A DNA stretch of 64,000 nt from Rheinheimera salexigens (GCF_001752395.1 NZ_MKEK01000001.1:121465-185464); one strand, 5' to 3'; positions 43,762 through 54,007 are shown, counted from the stretch's first letter. Notes: generated by a model not told the origin, from the sequence alone. Numbers and translations: made by a program.

Positions 43762-45243
43762 ATGAAATATAAAGATTTACGTGATTTTATTGCCCAATTA
43801 GAAAAGCGCGGCGAATTAGTTCGAGTGACTGCTGAAGTTGATCCGGTATTAGAAATGACCGAAATAGCCGATCGTACTTTGCGTGCTGGTGGTCCCGCCA
43901 TTTTATTTGAAAATCCAAAAGGCTACAGCACTCCAGTATTAGCCAACTTATTTGGTACCACCCATCGGGTTGCTTTAGGTATGGGCCAAGAAGATGTCTC
44001 GGCTTTGCGTGAAGTGGGCAAATTGCTGGCCTTTTTAAAAGAGCCCGAGCCACCAAAAGGCTTAAAAGACGCATTTAGTAAACTGCCGCTATTTAAGCAA
44101 GTGCTTAATATGTCGCCAAAACAAGTTAAAAAAGCACCTTGCCAAGACGTTATCTTAACCGGTGACCAAGTTGATTTAACCAAACTGCCTATTATGACTT
44201 GCTGGCCAGGTGATGTAGCACCGTTAATTACTTGGGGCTTAACTGTTACCAAAGGCCCACATAAAGAACGGCAGAATTTAGGTATTTACCGCCAGCAGTT
44301 ACTGGGTAAAAACAAATTAATAATGCGCTGGTTATCGCATCGTGGTGGTGCGCTCGATTTTTACGAATTCAAAAAAGCCAATCCAGGACAAAACTATCCG
44401 GTTTCGGTGGCACTAGGTGCAGACCCTGCCACGATTTTAGGGGCGGTAACGCCAGTGCCCGATAACCTTTCTGAATATGGCTTTGCTGGCTTATTACGTG
44501 GTGATAACACGGAAGTGGTTAAATGTATTAGTAACGACTTACAAGTGCCTGCCAGTGCTGAATATATTTTAGAGGGTTATATTGACCCGACAGAAATGGC
44601 ACCAGAAGGCCCTTATGGCGATCATACTGGTTATTATAACGAAGTAGATGACTTCCCTGTATTTACCGTTACCCATATTACCCAGCGTAAAGATCCGATT
44701 TATCACAGTACTTATACCGGACGGCCGCCAGATGAACCGGCTATTTTAGGTGTGGCACTAAACGAAGTATTTGTGCCTATTTTACAAAAACAATTTCCAG
44801 AAATAACTGACTTTTACTTGCCACCTGAGGGCTGCTCGTATCGGTTAGCCGTAGTAACCATGAAGAAGCAATATCCTGGGCATGCGAAACGAGTAATGAT
44901 GGGCGTATGGTCTTACTTACGTCAATTTATGTATACCAAGTTTGTGATTGTTTGTGATGACGATATTAACGCCCGTGATTGGCAAGATGTTATTTGGGCC
45001 ATTACCACCCGGATGGATCCTGCCCGCGATACCACGCTAGTAGAAAATACCCCGATTGATTATTTAGATTTTGCATCACCGGTATCGGGCTTAGGCTCTA
45101 AAATGGGTATGGATGCTACCAATAAATGGCCGGGTGAAACCGATCGGGAATGGGGTGAGCCTATTGTTATGGATCCGGCGGTCAAACAGCGTATTGATGA
45201 TATTTGGTCTACGCTAGGCATTACGCTACCACCACAACCGTAA
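43762..45243 (+). CDS. ubiD: 4-hydroxy-3-octaprenylbenzoate decarboxylase
   Basis: Prenylated-FMN-dependent decarboxylase of ubiquinone synthesis. The 493-residue protein follows E. coli UbiD almost throughout: [84 protein letters not shown] (with catalytic Glu) and [10 protein letters not shown]. The ATG at 43762 fits that N-terminus and follows GGAA; an in-frame ATG at 43735 would add nine residues. It is followed by fre, the order known in E. coli. Confidence 0.97.
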   Translation: MKYKDLRDFIAQLEKRGELVRVTAEVDPVLEMTEIADRTLRAGGPAILFENPKGYSTPVLANLFGTTHRVALGMGQEDVSALREVGKLLAFLKEPEPPKGLKDAFSKLPLFKQVLNMSPKQVKKAPCQDVILTGDQVDLTKLPIMTCWPGDVAPLITWGLTVTKGPHKERQNLGIYRQQLLGKNKLIMRWLSHRGGALDFYEFKKANPGQNYPVSVALGADPATILGAVTPVPDNLSEYGFAGLLRGDNTEVVKCISNDLQVPASAEYILEGYIDPTEMAPEGPYGDHTGYYNEVDDFPVFTVTHITQRKDPIYHSTYTGRPPDEPAILGVALNEVFVPILQKQFPEITDFYLPPEGCSYRLAVVTMKKQYPGHAKRVMMGVWSYLRQFMYTKFVIVCDDDINARDWQDVIWAITTRMDPARDTTLVENTPIDYLDFASPVSGLGSKMGMDATNKWPGETDREWGEPIVMDPAVKQRIDDIWSTLGITLPPQP

Positions 45244-45285
45244 CCTAGAGCACAAGCATTCGATATGCTTGGCTTCTACTAAACT

Positions 45286-45325
45286 AGACAAGCAACAGCA
45301 ATTTATTTACTGTTGCCTGTCTTTT
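45286..45325 (+). terminator. intrinsic terminator between ubiD and fre
   Basis: A 13-bp stem with one mismatch (AGACAAGCAACAG / CTGTTGCCTGTCT) is followed by TTTTAATTTTTT. It separates ubiD from fre transcripts at least partly. Confidence 0.85.
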
Positions 45326-45385
45326 AATTTTTTCGCTATTACCTAGCTATGTTTATTAATAAGCTTACTTTTTGCTGAGAGCGCT

Positions 45386-46093
45386 ATGACCATTATTGCC
45401 TGTACTATTGACGCTATTGAACCCTTAACCCCTACGGTGAATCGCGTATTATTAACGCCGTTGACACCTATTAGCTATCAAAGCGGTCAGTATTTACAAC
45501 TATGTTTAAGCGAAGAAGATAAACGGCCTTTTTCTATTGCTAGCCATGAAGGTAGCCTGCAAATAGAGTTACATATTGGCGCGGCAGAAACCGATCAATA
45601 CTCAAGCCAAGCTTTAGCTCATTTACAACAGCTATTTGCAGCCAAGCAACCGGTGTTAACAGAAATTGGCTTAGGTGAAGCACAACTGCGTACCGACAGT
45701 GTACGGCCGCTTATTTTATTAGCGGGCGGAACCGGCTTCTCTTATATTTACAGCATTGCCCAAACCTTGGCTAAACAGAATATTCAGCGCCCCGTTTCTG
45801 CTTATTGGGGTGTGCGGGATGTCGAAGCGCTTTATCATCATCCAGAAATGCAACAGTGGGCCAGTAGTAATCAGCACTTTAAGTTTATTCCAGTAGTACA
45901 AAACCCAACCGCAGACTGGGCAGGCAGAACCGGCTTAGTCCATCAAGCGGTACTTGATGACTTTGCATCTTTAGCTGACTACGACATTTATATCGCCGGT
46001 CCTTTTGCCATGGCCGGTGTAGTACGCGAAGCCTTTTTACAGCATGGTGCAGAGCGCGAAAATATGTTTTGTGATGCTTTTGCTTATATTTAA
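45386..46093 (+). CDS. fre: NAD(P)H-flavin reductase
   Basis: Reduces free flavins with NAD(P)H; reduced FMN can feed UbiX/UbiD chemistry. The 235-residue protein has the flavin-contact motif RPFSIASHEG, the nucleotide-binding LAGGTGFSYIYSIAQ, the YWGVRD strand and the terminal FCDAFAYI, close to E. coli Fre. Its position after ubiD is conserved. Confidence 0.94.
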   Translation: MTIIACTIDAIEPLTPTVNRVLLTPLTPISYQSGQYLQLCLSEEDKRPFSIASHEGSLQIELHIGAAETDQYSSQALAHLQQLFAAKQPVLTEIGLGEAQLRTDSVRPLILLAGGTGFSYIYSIAQTLAKQNIQRPVSAYWGVRDVEALYHHPEMQQWASSNQHFKFIPVVQNPTADWAGRTGLVHQAVLDDFASLADYDIYIAGPFAMAGVVREAFLQHGAERENMFCDAFAYI

Positions 46094-46122
46094 ACCAAAT
46101 TGTAGTAATTAAGAGAATATTA

Positions 46123-46530
46123 ATGACACATAAAACCCTGATTAAAGTACGTGGCTATCATTTAGATGTCTACCAACATGTTAATAACGCTCGCTATTTA
46201 GAATTTTTAGAAGAGGCTCGTTGGAGTTATTTAGAGGACCATGGCGATGTCGCTTGGTTTGCCGAGCAAAAGCTAGCATGGGTAATTGTTAATATTAATA
46301 TCAATTATCGTGACGCCGCCACTATGGGCCATACTCTTGAAGTGCAAACCCGCTTTAGTAAAATAGGTAGTAAAAGTGCGGTCATTCATCAAGCTATTTA
46401 TATTGCTGGCACAGATAAATTAGTGGCTGATGCTGATATTACTTTTGTTTGTTTAGATCAAAAAACCGGTAAAGCCGTGCCGATTGTTGGCGAGCTTAAG
46501 TCACGGTTAGAACATCATATAGCCAACTAA
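46123..46530 (+). CDS. acyl-CoA thioesterase, hot-dog (4HBT) fold
   Basis: A 135-residue single hot-dog domain protein. The family active-site region reads VRGYHLDVYQHVNNARYLEFLEEARW, where Asp and the HVNN segment are typical of YbgC/4HBT thioesterases. The natural acyl substrate is unknown. It starts 29 bases after fre on the same strand and may be co-transcribed. The last 67 residues are repeated in a truncated copy at 48040-48246. Confidence 0.88.
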   Translation: MTHKTLIKVRGYHLDVYQHVNNARYLEFLEEARWSYLEDHGDVAWFAEQKLAWVIVNININYRDAATMGHTLEVQTRFSKIGSKSAVIHQAIYIAGTDKLVADADITFVCLDQKTGKAVPIVGELKSRLEHHIAN

Positions 46531-46824
46531 ATGATGATTTAATGTGTTTGTCCAGCGCATGCTGCCCAGGGTTAGTGCTTGATGATGCTTGGCTACCAGC
46601 TGCTGGCTTGCTCTATCGACGCACAATACTTTTCAGCACATTATTTCAATCTGTACGGCCGTGTTTAGTCTGGCACCAAGTTTAGAGTTAAGTAAACACA
46701 AAATAAATAAGCCTAACTAAAAGCACTTAATAAGTACGCTTAGTTGAGCAGCTAACATCGTTTACCGCTATTGGTACAGCACCTCTAAGTGTTATAACAT
46801 ACCGCAACCAATAGGAGGTTTTCA

Positions 46825-47910
46825 TTGAATAAATTTTCGCAGTTGATCCAACCCGGATTTATAAAAGTGGCCGGCACATTACGGCCATTAGCATTTAACG
46901 CTTTTACCCTGTGGGCGGGCTCGTTATTACTGCTAACGGGGTGTGAGCCACCATCTGCACGCCAACAAGCGATAGAAAATTATTCAACCGACAAACATCA
47001 GAGCCAATACGTCAACTTCGTGAATGATGATCCTGAAACCCTTAATACAGAACAGCTCTATAATCGTGCGCTTACTCTTTGGGGTGACGAATATACAGAG
47101 CTTCGTATAGCGACATCATTTGGGGTAGCGCAAGTTGTAGTTTCCGGCCCTACCGATGGTTATCCACTTATTCTGCTGCATGGTATGAACACAAACTCTA
47201 CGATGTGGTACCCAAATGTGCCTTGGCTAGCGCAACATTATAAGGTTTATGCCATTGATTACCTATTGGGCAACGGAAAGTCTGAATCTAAGAAAGCTGT
47301 TGATGACGTTGCGCAAGTTCTTGCTTGGTATAATGAAATATTTGATGCACTAGCGCTGAACCAGTTTGCCCTAGTTGGCGCGTCACAAGGTGGATGGTTT
47401 GCTACCCAAATTGCCCTAAATGAGCCAGCTAAAGTTGAACAGTTAGTGTTACTAAGCCCGGCTCAAACTTTTGGCTGGATAAAGCCGAGCTTAGATGTTC
47501 TTAAAAGTGTGTATTTTTCGCTTAACCCCAAAAGAAGTGAGCTTAGGGCCATGTTGCAAACCATGTCGACCAACGTTGATAACATTGATCAGCTATATAT
47601 TGACCAGTTTTATCGCTATTCAACGACTAATAAGTCGTTGCCAAACTTGTTGACCCAAATGACTCCCTTTGATGATGACATATTCCGTCGTTTGGCTATG
47701 CCAACTTTGGTGCTAATTGGCGATGAGGATATTATTAATTCGCCGGAAAGTTTAGAGCAGGCGCAGCGGGTTTTACCCTGCGTTGAAACGGCTATTATTG
47801 CTAATGCTGGACACTTCCTTAGTGTTGATAATGCTCACAGTGTGAATGAGCGAGTGCATCGGTTTATCAGTGCGAGAAGAAAGAATGACGGTTGCAAGAA
47901 GGCAGGATAA
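46825..47910 (+). CDS. alpha/beta hydrolase, predicted lipoprotein
   Basis: A 361-residue hydrolase. The start is TTG, supported by AGGAGG six bases upstream. A long N-terminal stretch (1-40) ends in lipobox LLTGC (Cys40), implying a lipid anchor. The hydrolase fold has the oxyanion HGMNTNSTMW, nucleophile Ser187 in VGASQGGW, acid in IGDEDIINS and His in NAGHFLS. Substrate unknown. It lies between a thioesterase gene and a truncated copy of that gene, so it may have arrived with a local duplication. The 294 bases upstream (46531-46824) show no feature other than the ribosome binding site. Confidence 0.87.
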   Translation: MNKFSQLIQPGFIKVAGTLRPLAFNAFTLWAGSLLLLTGCEPPSARQQAIENYSTDKHQSQYVNFVNDDPETLNTEQLYNRALTLWGDEYTELRIATSFGVAQVVVSGPTDGYPLILLHGMNTNSTMWYPNVPWLAQHYKVYAIDYLLGNGKSESKKAVDDVAQVLAWYNEIFDALALNQFALVGASQGGWFATQIALNEPAKVEQLVLLSPAQTFGWIKPSLDVLKSVYFSLNPKRSELRAMLQTMSTNVDNIDQLYIDQFYRYSTTNKSLPNLLTQMTPFDDDIFRRLAMPTLVLIGDEDIINSPESLEQAQRVLPCVETAIIANAGHFLSVDNAHSVNERVHRFISARRKNDGCKKAG

Positions 47911-48039
47911 ATATCAAGTTTGAGAACACAGATGCAACAATAAGGAATGGTGAGATGGCCACTGTGTTACTTTAAACTTAATATCTAGCACTAGCCTGAG
48001 CTGAACGCTAACTGGTATGGTCTGTTTAATTATTCCTCT

Positions 48040-48246
48040 ATGGGTCATACCCTTGAAGTACAAACCGGCTTTAGTAAAGTTGGTAGTAAAAGCACTGTCA
48101 ATCATCAGGCTATTTATATAGCAGACAGCGACAAACTGGCGGCCGCCGCTGATATTACTTTTGTTTGTTTAGATCAAAAAACCGGTAAAGCCGTGCCGAT
48201 TGATGGCGAACTAAAATCACGGTTAGAACTGCATTTAACTGAGTAA
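48040..48246 (+). pseudogene. truncated duplicate of the 4HBT thioesterase
   Basis: The frame from MGHTLEVQTGFSKVGSKS to the stop repeats residues 67-133 of the thioesterase at 46123 with roughly 80-85% identity at protein and DNA level. The N-terminal half with the active site is missing, and 47911-48039 shows no trace of it. There is no ribosome binding site. It is therefore a non-functional gene remnant. Confidence 0.85.
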
Positions 48247-48771
48247 ATAATCCGCTAATACTTGCCATTGTTTGAGTTTTTGCTTTGTTGATAATGCGGC
48301 ATGAGCAGGACTAGTGGATGGCAAGGTTATTAACCTTATATGCTGTGGCACTATTTTTAAGGGCAGCACATAACGGTTAAAACTCTGTGCTGCTTTGGCG
48401 CCATTAAAAGCGATAATTTGTAACTGCGAGTGGTTAGCAAAGAACGCCGCGAAGTCATTAACTTGTTCGTTTTTAATGGCACTGTCTAAACTACCTTGAC
48501 GTTGGCAAAAACCAATAACATCCCACAGCGCAATGCCGGCATGGTTTAAAGCCTGTAAACGCTGCTGATACGGTAAGTCTAATGAGATCTTGGCTAAACT
48601 GGCCATTATAGGCCAAAAGCTATTGCGCGGGTGGGCATAATATTGTTGCAGTTGCAGCGAAACTGCACCTGGCATACTACCTAAAACTAATATTGTTACT
48701 TGGCTAGAACTAACGGCTGCTAGACCTTGCAGCCGTTGTAACTCAGTTAGATTAGCCAAGCGATGGCTCAT
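48235..48771 (-). CDS. DNA-deoxyinosine glycosylase (uracil-DNA glycosylase superfamily)
   Basis: Predicted to remove hypoxanthine (or mismatched uracil) from DNA. The first motif is ILVLGSMPGAVSLQLQQYYAHPRNSFWPIM, split here by its turn, and the second is LPSTSPAHA; this combination is that of hypoxanthine-DNA glycosylases. The start at 48771 (MSHRLANL) gives 178 residues and overlaps hemY by 20 bases; an in-frame ATG at 48804 is possible. The 3' end overlaps the thioesterase remnant by 12 bases. It is the last gene of the hem operon. Confidence 0.85.
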   Translation of the reverse strand: MSHRLANLTELQRLQGLAAVSSSQVTILVLGSMPGAVSLQLQQYYAHPRNSFWPIMASLAKISLDLPYQQRLQALNHAGIALWDVIGFCQRQGSLDSAIKNEQVNDFAAFFANHSQLQIIAFNGAKAAQSFNRYVLPLKIVPQHIRLITLPSTSPAHAALSTKQKLKQWQVLADYLLS

Positions 48772-49831
48772 ATTGAATGGCTTTTTGCCACGCAACACTC
48801 GCATGCGCTTTCTCGCCTTCTTGTTCGGCTAAATAAGCTAACAGACCATAGATATAACCATTACTATCATGATCACGTAGCCAATGCTGCGCTTGCTTAC
48901 GCAGCTTTAACACCGATGTGCCTAGCGGTATTTGCCGTATGTAGGGTAAAGCTAAAGGCAATTGGTCTAGCGACAAGTGAGCAACTAGCTCTTTTTCGGC
49001 GTTTTCAGATTGGCCATTTTGGGCTAACGCCCACGCTTTACCAATAGCCGCTGCCGTTGATTTACGTTCTTTACTAGGCAGAGCTTGCCAATAATCTGCC
49101 TCGGCATCAAAGCCTTCGCTTTGGCTTAATTGATGAATTGCCATCGGGTAAATAGTAAAACGTAATTGCCGCCATTGCTGCTTATCAAACCACTTTTGTT
49201 TTAATATCGCCGGCACTAATTGCAATAAGGTTTGCCATTGTCCAGCTTGTTGTAACGCATAGACATACAGTTGCGCTAAACCTTTATCGCTGGTATCAGC
49301 AGTAACATAATCATTAAGTACCGCACAGGCTTTAGCAGGCTCGGCTTGGCGCAATAACAGATCAGCTTGTAAAAAACGTTTAGTATTGTCATCAGCGGTT
49401 AATGCTTCGGCATGTTGCTCTGCCTGTGGCATATTACCGGCATAAAACTCGGCATAGGCGCCCAGTAAATGCTTTTCAGTGTGCATAAAACTATCGGCTG
49501 TTGCTTTACCCAGTAGATCGGCTGCTAGCGGCCATTGTTGCTTAGCAAATGCTTGCAAACCTAACGCATAAGCGTCTTGTGCTTTACGTTGCCGGCGCCA
49601 GCGAAAAAAGTTAAACGATACATGCTGAACATGAAACAGCTTACGAATAAGGATACCCAAGATCCAAATAGCTAAGCTGAGTAGCACTAAAGCAATCATT
49701 AGCCCCAGCACTGTCATTTCAACTATATAGCCCGCTACAATAATTTTAATATAGCCGGGATTATTAACTAACATAGGCCCAAGCAGCATTGCCGCCACTA
49801 ATGCTACGATAAGTAATAACAACTTAATCAT
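48752..49831 (-). CDS. hemY: heme biosynthesis-associated TPR protein HemY
   Basis: Inner-membrane protein of the hemCDXY operon; its exact role in proteobacteria is unsettled. Two N-terminal transmembrane helices (about 1-20 and 40-62), then the HemY_N-type region LFHVQHVSFNFFRWRRQRKAQDAYALGLQAF and tetratricopeptide-like helices to the end. Length is 359 residues. It overlaps hemX by four bases. Confidence 0.92.
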   Translation of the reverse strand: MIKLLLLIVALVAAMLLGPMLVNNPGYIKIIVAGYIVEMTVLGLMIALVLLSLAIWILGILIRKLFHVQHVSFNFFRWRRQRKAQDAYALGLQAFAKQQWPLAADLLGKATADSFMHTEKHLLGAYAEFYAGNMPQAEQHAEALTADDNTKRFLQADLLLRQAEPAKACAVLNDYVTADTSDKGLAQLYVYALQQAGQWQTLLQLVPAILKQKWFDKQQWRQLRFTIYPMAIHQLSQSEGFDAEADYWQALPSKERKSTAAAIGKAWALAQNGQSENAEKELVAHLSLDQLPLALPYIRQIPLGTSVLKLRKQAQHWLRDHDSNGYIYGLLAYLAEQEGEKAHASVAWQKAIQYEPSLG

Positions 49832-50976
49832 AAGCTGCTCTCTTCCAGCTGCTGCTGGTATTGCTGCATTTGGCCCACGCTGAGTAAGGCTTTCAGCTCA
49901 GGTTTATTAACCTCAACACTAGCTAACTGTGCTAGCTGCTGCTGTAATTGCGCGACTTCAGCGCTAGCTGGGTCAAAATAACGCTGCAATTGCTCGGCAG
50001 CTTGCTGGATTGACGCAGCGTAAACTGAGCCATTTTGTTCTAAAGCCGCCAGCTCTGCTAATAATAACTGTTGGCTTAAGCTGCTGCGCAATATTAATTG
50101 CTGCTCACTACTTAAACTAAAATAATCTTCTGGCACCGCACTGCGCACAGTAAATAAATTACTCCAAGCTTGCTGCCAATAGTAATGCAAGGTTTGCCGC
50201 CATTGTTTTAAGCCTGCATTTGGCTTAGTTACAATAGTGGCTGCAGTTTCTTGCTGCTTTAACGGTAATAAGTCGGTATTTTTTCTAGCTTGCTGTAATT
50301 GTAAATGAACGGCCGTTAAGTCAGTTTTCGGTAACTGATTTAACTGTTCCATATCTTGGGTTATCGCTTGGCGCACCAGCACTAAAGAAGGATCATCTAG
50401 TTTGGTCAGCTTCTCTTGCGCAGTCTTTAGTAAAGAAATAGCCGTCGTGAAATCATATTCCAGCCAGACTTTTTTAGCCGCTAATTGTAATAAGTATTCG
50501 GTTTCCGCCAGTAGCCAATGTCTTGGTGGTGCACTGTCTCGTGTTTGTACTTGCTGGCGTAATGCTTGAATTTGTATTTGCTGCTCAGTAGCCGTTTGCT
50601 GTTGGGCTAATGTTAGCTTTTGCTCGGCATTAGCCAGTTGCTGCTCTAACTGACGTAATTGAGTGGATTGTTGCGCAGATAAGCTATTTAGTAATTGCTG
50701 CTCGGTAGTTTGCTGCTGCTCAGATTGCGCTGTAACACGCTGTTGCAATTGCTGCATATCGGCAGACTGTTGTTGTAGCGTTTGCCATTGTGGCCATAAC
50801 CAATAACCTGCTACAGCAATAGCGGCGGCAAGTAATATAATGAGCAGTAAACTAAATAACGCTATGCCCTGACTCGGCTTTTTCTCACTGGCTTGCTGTT
50901 GTTCATCGTCCATCTTTTGCTTCAGATTTTTCAGTGGCTCATCGGCCTCACTGGCTCTAACGACGGTTTCATTCAT
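49828..50976 (-). CDS. hemX: HemX-like uroporphyrinogen operon membrane protein
   Basis: A 382-residue protein with a cytoplasmic, charged N-terminus, one transmembrane helix (about 36-60) and a very Gln-rich coiled coil (about 75-140), then the conserved HemX domain (RHWLLAETEYLLQLAAKKVWLEYD). Function unknown, although it may form a complex with other hem products. It overlaps hemD and hemY by four bases each. Confidence 0.92.
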   Translation of the reverse strand: MNETVVRASEADEPLKNLKQKMDDEQQQASEKKPSQGIALFSLLLIILLAAAIAVAGYWLWPQWQTLQQQSADMQQLQQRVTAQSEQQQTTEQQLLNSLSAQQSTQLRQLEQQLANAEQKLTLAQQQTATEQQIQIQALRQQVQTRDSAPPRHWLLAETEYLLQLAAKKVWLEYDFTTAISLLKTAQEKLTKLDDPSLVLVRQAITQDMEQLNQLPKTDLTAVHLQLQQARKNTDLLPLKQQETAATIVTKPNAGLKQWRQTLHYYWQQAWSNLFTVRSAVPEDYFSLSSEQQLILRSSLSQQLLLAELAALEQNGSVYAASIQQAAEQLQRYFDPASAEVAQLQQQLAQLASVEVNKPELKALLSVGQMQQYQQQLEESSL

Positions 50977-51716
50977 AGATAACTCCTGTTTATCTGGCCG
51001 ATGGTCTGCAATAAGGCAGGGTCATTAGCATTTTCTGCCAGCGTAATATTGTTCGTTGCTATACCCAGTTGTAATGCTTTTTGTTGCATACGTGGGCTGA
51101 CTAAAATCCAATCTAAACTTTGCAACCAAACATGCGCTGATACTGGCATTAGCTTAAATACTTGCTGTAGTATTTCGTTACTGGTTACCACAATACAACG
51201 AATGCCGGCTTGCTGCCACTGTTGGTATAAAGCGCTACCTTCTAAAGCTAAAGCTTGCCGCTGATAATTTAATACATAGTGTACATCGGCTTTAATGGCC
51301 AATAACTGCTGTTTAATTAACTCACGCCCACCTTCAGCACGAAGCACCACTACCCGTTTACCTGCTAACTGCTTAAACTCTGCTAAACCAATTAAGCCTT
51401 CACTGCGCTGATCTTGCGGTACACAAACAGAGCGACCAAGCCATTGGCTTAAAGCTTCGGCGGTACTATCACCCACAGCGTATAAATCGGCACTAATTAA
51501 GTTACCGTCTAATTGCGATTGCAAACAACGTACCGCGCTAATACTAACAAAAATTAGCGCATCGGCTCGCTGGATAAGCTGCTTATCGGCATCGTTAATA
51601 GTTAACTGGCAAATTTCAATTAACGGTTGATATAAGTAATTTATACCGATTTTAGCCAGTTCTGCGAGCATTTTGTCGGCTTTACCCACAGGCCGAGCAA
51701 TTAAAAAATTACTCAT
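50973..51716 (-). CDS. hemD: uroporphyrinogen-III synthase
   Basis: Closes and inverts ring D of hydroxymethylbilane. The 247-residue sequence shows the weak family pattern: [10 protein letters not shown] at the start, [24 protein letters not shown], and [12 protein letters not shown]. Position between hemC and hemX with four-base overlaps on both sides makes the call secure. Confidence 0.93.
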   Translation of the reverse strand: MSNFLIARPVGKADKMLAELAKIGINYLYQPLIEICQLTINDADKQLIQRADALIFVSISAVRCLQSQLDGNLISADLYAVGDSTAEALSQWLGRSVCVPQDQRSEGLIGLAEFKQLAGKRVVVLRAEGGRELIKQQLLAIKADVHYVLNYQRQALALEGSALYQQWQQAGIRCIVVTSNEILQQVFKLMPVSAHVWLQSLDWILVSPRMQQKALQLGIATNNITLAENANDPALLQTIGQINRSYL

Positions 51717-52690
51717 GGTGCAGCCTGATATACCGCCTGTAATATACGATCGGCACCTTGAGATAATAAATAGTTTGCTAATTCTACCCCTAATGCTTCA
51801 GCGTCAGCTGCGGGTCCACGTACTTGGTGATGAATAATTTCAGTACCATCAACTGAACCAACTAAGCCACGTAACCACAGCTGATCTTGCTCTAACTCAG
51901 CATAAGCGCCAATGGGCACTTGGCAACCGCCTTGTAAACGTCTATTCATTGCACGCTCGGCTAATACACAAATCCGGGTTTGAGCACATTCTAATGGCGC
52001 CAGCAGTCGCTGAATAAACTCATCACCTTCGCGACATTCAATACCCACCGCACCTTGGCCATTAGCTGGCAAGCTGACTTCTGCTGGAATAATTGATGCT
52101 ATTCGCTGTTGCAAGCCCAAACGAATTAAACCCGCTGCTGCTAAAATAATAGCCGAAAATTCGCCTCTATCTAACTTAGCCAATCGAGTATTCACATTAC
52201 CGCGCAAATCACGCACGGTTATATCTGGACGTAACGCTTTAATTTGGCATTGTCGACGTAAACTGGACGTGCCAACAACTGCGCCTTGAGGCAATTGATC
52301 CAAACTCGTAAATTGATTAGATACAAAGGCGTCTAATGGGTTTTCTCGCGGGCAAATAGTCTGCAGGGTTAAGCCTGGCGGAAACTCTACCGGTAAATCT
52401 TTCATACTATGCACCGCAATATCCGCGCGGCCATCTAGCATGGCTAGCTCTAATTCTTTAACAAATAAGCCTTTACCGCCAATTTTTGCCAAGGGTGTAT
52501 CAAGAATAATGTCGCCTTGTGTCGACATGGGTACTAGCTCAACTAATAAGCCCGGATGATGCTTTTCTAGTTCCGCTTTAACATATTCAGCTTGCCATAA
52601 AGCCAAGGCACTTTTACGTGTGGCTATCCGGACTGTTTTTGCTGTAGCAGCTAATGTAGTTACTGACGTTGGGGTTGAGTTAGTGTGCAT
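51713..52690 (-). CDS. hemC: porphobilinogen deaminase (hydroxymethylbilane synthase)
   Basis: Polymerises four porphobilinogens into hydroxymethylbilane. The 325-residue protein has [38 protein letters not shown], and dipyrromethane-cofactor Cys256 in [10 protein letters not shown]. An N-terminal extension of about 15 residues (Thr-rich) precedes the usual start; no later start codon is available. Its ATG follows the upstream esterase stop with no gap (TAA-ATG), an unusual coupling for hemC, which often has its own promoter next to cyaA. Confidence 0.96.
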   Translation of the reverse strand: MHTNSTPTSVTTLAATAKTVRIATRKSALALWQAEYVKAELEKHHPGLLVELVPMSTQGDIILDTPLAKIGGKGLFVKELELAMLDGRADIAVHSMKDLPVEFPPGLTLQTICPRENPLDAFVSNQFTSLDQLPQGAVVGTSSLRRQCQIKALRPDITVRDLRGNVNTRLAKLDRGEFSAIILAAAGLIRLGLQQRIASIIPAEVSLPANGQGAVGIECREGDEFIQRLLAPLECAQTRICVLAERAMNRRLQGGCQVPIGAYAELEQDQLWLRGLVGSVDGTEIIHHQVRGPAADAEALGVELANYLLSQGADRILQAVYQAAP

Positions 52691-53383
52691 TTAGCTTTCT
52701 ACCTCGGTCTTTTGTTGGCGTTGAAGTTGGCGTTGAATAAAAGCACTAATAGCGGCTACTTCTTGTGCGCACACGCTATGCTGCATTTTGTAATCTTGCC
52801 AGCTAACATTAAAGCCCAGCTTTTTCAGATCATAAAATGCTTGTTGGCCTGCTGCCATAGGGACGACTGGGTCTTGGGCACCATGACCAAAAAATACTGC
52901 GGTAGATTTATTAATCGTGTTGGCTTCAGCAGCTAACTTCTCAGCGGCACACATATAGGTTGATAGCGCCAGCACTCCGGCCAGTTTATAAGGTAAGCGC
53001 GGAAGTAAATGTAATGCGATAACACCACCCTGACTAAAGCCAGCTAAAATAATCCGCTCGCTGCTAATACCTTGGGCAATTAAACTATCCAGCAATGCAG
53101 TCACCGCTGTTGCTGATTGCCGCACGCCGGCTTCATCAGCCCGATGCGATAAATCCATGGTTTTAATGTCGTACCAGGCGCGCATACGCATGCCACCATT
53201 AACCGTAATAGCTTGTTCTGGCGCATGCGGAAAAATAAAGCGAATGCCTGCATCAGCAGGAATATTTAACTCAGGCACTATTGGCGCAAAACCATGTCCA
53301 GAGTCACCTAAGCCATGTAACCAAACTACGACTGCGCGGGTTTCACCCTGCGCAGCAACATCAACAAAAGGAAGTAAAGCCAT
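52691..53383 (-). CDS. carboxylesterase / phospholipase family alpha/beta hydrolase
   Basis: A 230-residue cytosolic hydrolase of the phospholipase/carboxylesterase group. VVWLHGLGDSGHGF forms the oxyanion region, the nucleophile is in ILAGFSQGGVIAL, the acid in GHGAQDPVVP and the His in MQHSVCAQE. It is encoded between cyaY and hemC on the same strand, with 27 bases to cyaY and none to hemC, so it appears to be part of one long operon with the heme genes. Its substrate is unknown. Confidence 0.91.
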   Translation of the reverse strand: MALLPFVDVAAQGETRAVVVWLHGLGDSGHGFAPIVPELNIPADAGIRFIFPHAPEQAITVNGGMRMRAWYDIKTMDLSHRADEAGVRQSATAVTALLDSLIAQGISSERIILAGFSQGGVIALHLLPRLPYKLAGVLALSTYMCAAEKLAAEANTINKSTAVFFGHGAQDPVVPMAAGQQAFYDLKKLGFNVSWQDYKMQHSVCAQEVAAISAFIQRQLQRQQKTEVES

Positions 53384-53410
53384 TACACCTATCCGAGAAA
53401 GTTTATAAAA

Positions 53411-53731
53411 TTAGTTTTTTGCGAAGCTTATCGCAGTACCTGCTTGTTGGCTGCCTACGTCGGTTAGCAATTGCCAAAATTCGGCTCCGGTACGATTATC
53501 AATCCATTTATCGCCTTTCCATTCAAAATGGTGGCCATTAAATTTAGTTGCTACCCACAACTGATGCAGGGGTGGCTGTTTGTTGATGATAATCTTGCTT
53601 TGATCAGGAAAGGTGATGCTAAGCAAGCCTTCATGGAACTCATAATCTAGATCTAAGTCTATACGTTCTATCGCTTCTTCAACCGCTAATAATGTACTAT
53701 CGGTTAATTCATCATATTCAAAATCATTCAT
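53411..53731 (-). CDS. cyaY: frataxin-like iron donor CyaY
   Basis: Binds iron and modulates Fe-S cluster assembly with IscS. The 106-residue protein has the acidic first helix (NDFEYDELTDSTLLAVEEAIE) and the strand motif ITFPDQSKIIINKQPPLHQLWVA, split by turns, plus GHHFEWKGDKWIDNRTG. It is divergent from lptM, as in E. coli where cyaY faces yifL. It heads the minus-strand run that continues into hemC, joining iron handling to heme synthesis. Confidence 0.96.
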   Translation of the reverse strand: MNDFEYDELTDSTLLAVEEAIERIDLDLDYEFHEGLLSITFPDQSKIIINKQPPLHQLWVATKFNGHHFEWKGDKWIDNRTGAEFWQLLTDVGSQQAGTAISFAKN

Positions 53732-53803
53732 CTTGTTTCACCTGTTTGCTTTTACCGCTAAGAATGCGATTATAGAGCGCAATCACCATAAAAAAATAAC
53801 ATC

Positions 53804-54007
53804 ATGCAAGCATTTAAAACCAAAAGGTCACTTTTCACGATATCTGGCACCTTAGTACTGTGTAGTTTGTTAAGCGCATGTGGCCAAATGGGCCCGCTTA
53901 CCTTACCACAAACGCCAGCAGAAGTGGCGAAGCCAGACCAAAACAACGCTCTGCCAGACGAAAATAAAACAATAAAATCAGCAGGTGAACCCAGTGGACC
54001 AGTTTAA
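53804..54007 (+). CDS. lptM: small lipoprotein LptM (YifL)
   Basis: A 67-residue lipoprotein with lipobox LLSAC (Cys26) and the diagnostic CGQMGPLTLP just after it. LptM helps the LptDE lipopolysaccharide translocon to mature. The C-terminal half is Pro/Asn/Lys-rich and not conserved. The 3' end overlaps lysA by 14 bases when lysA starts at 53994. Confidence 0.92.
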   Translation: MQAFKTKRSLFTISGTLVLCSLLSACGQMGPLTLPQTPAEVAKPDQNNALPDENKTIKSAGEPSGPV

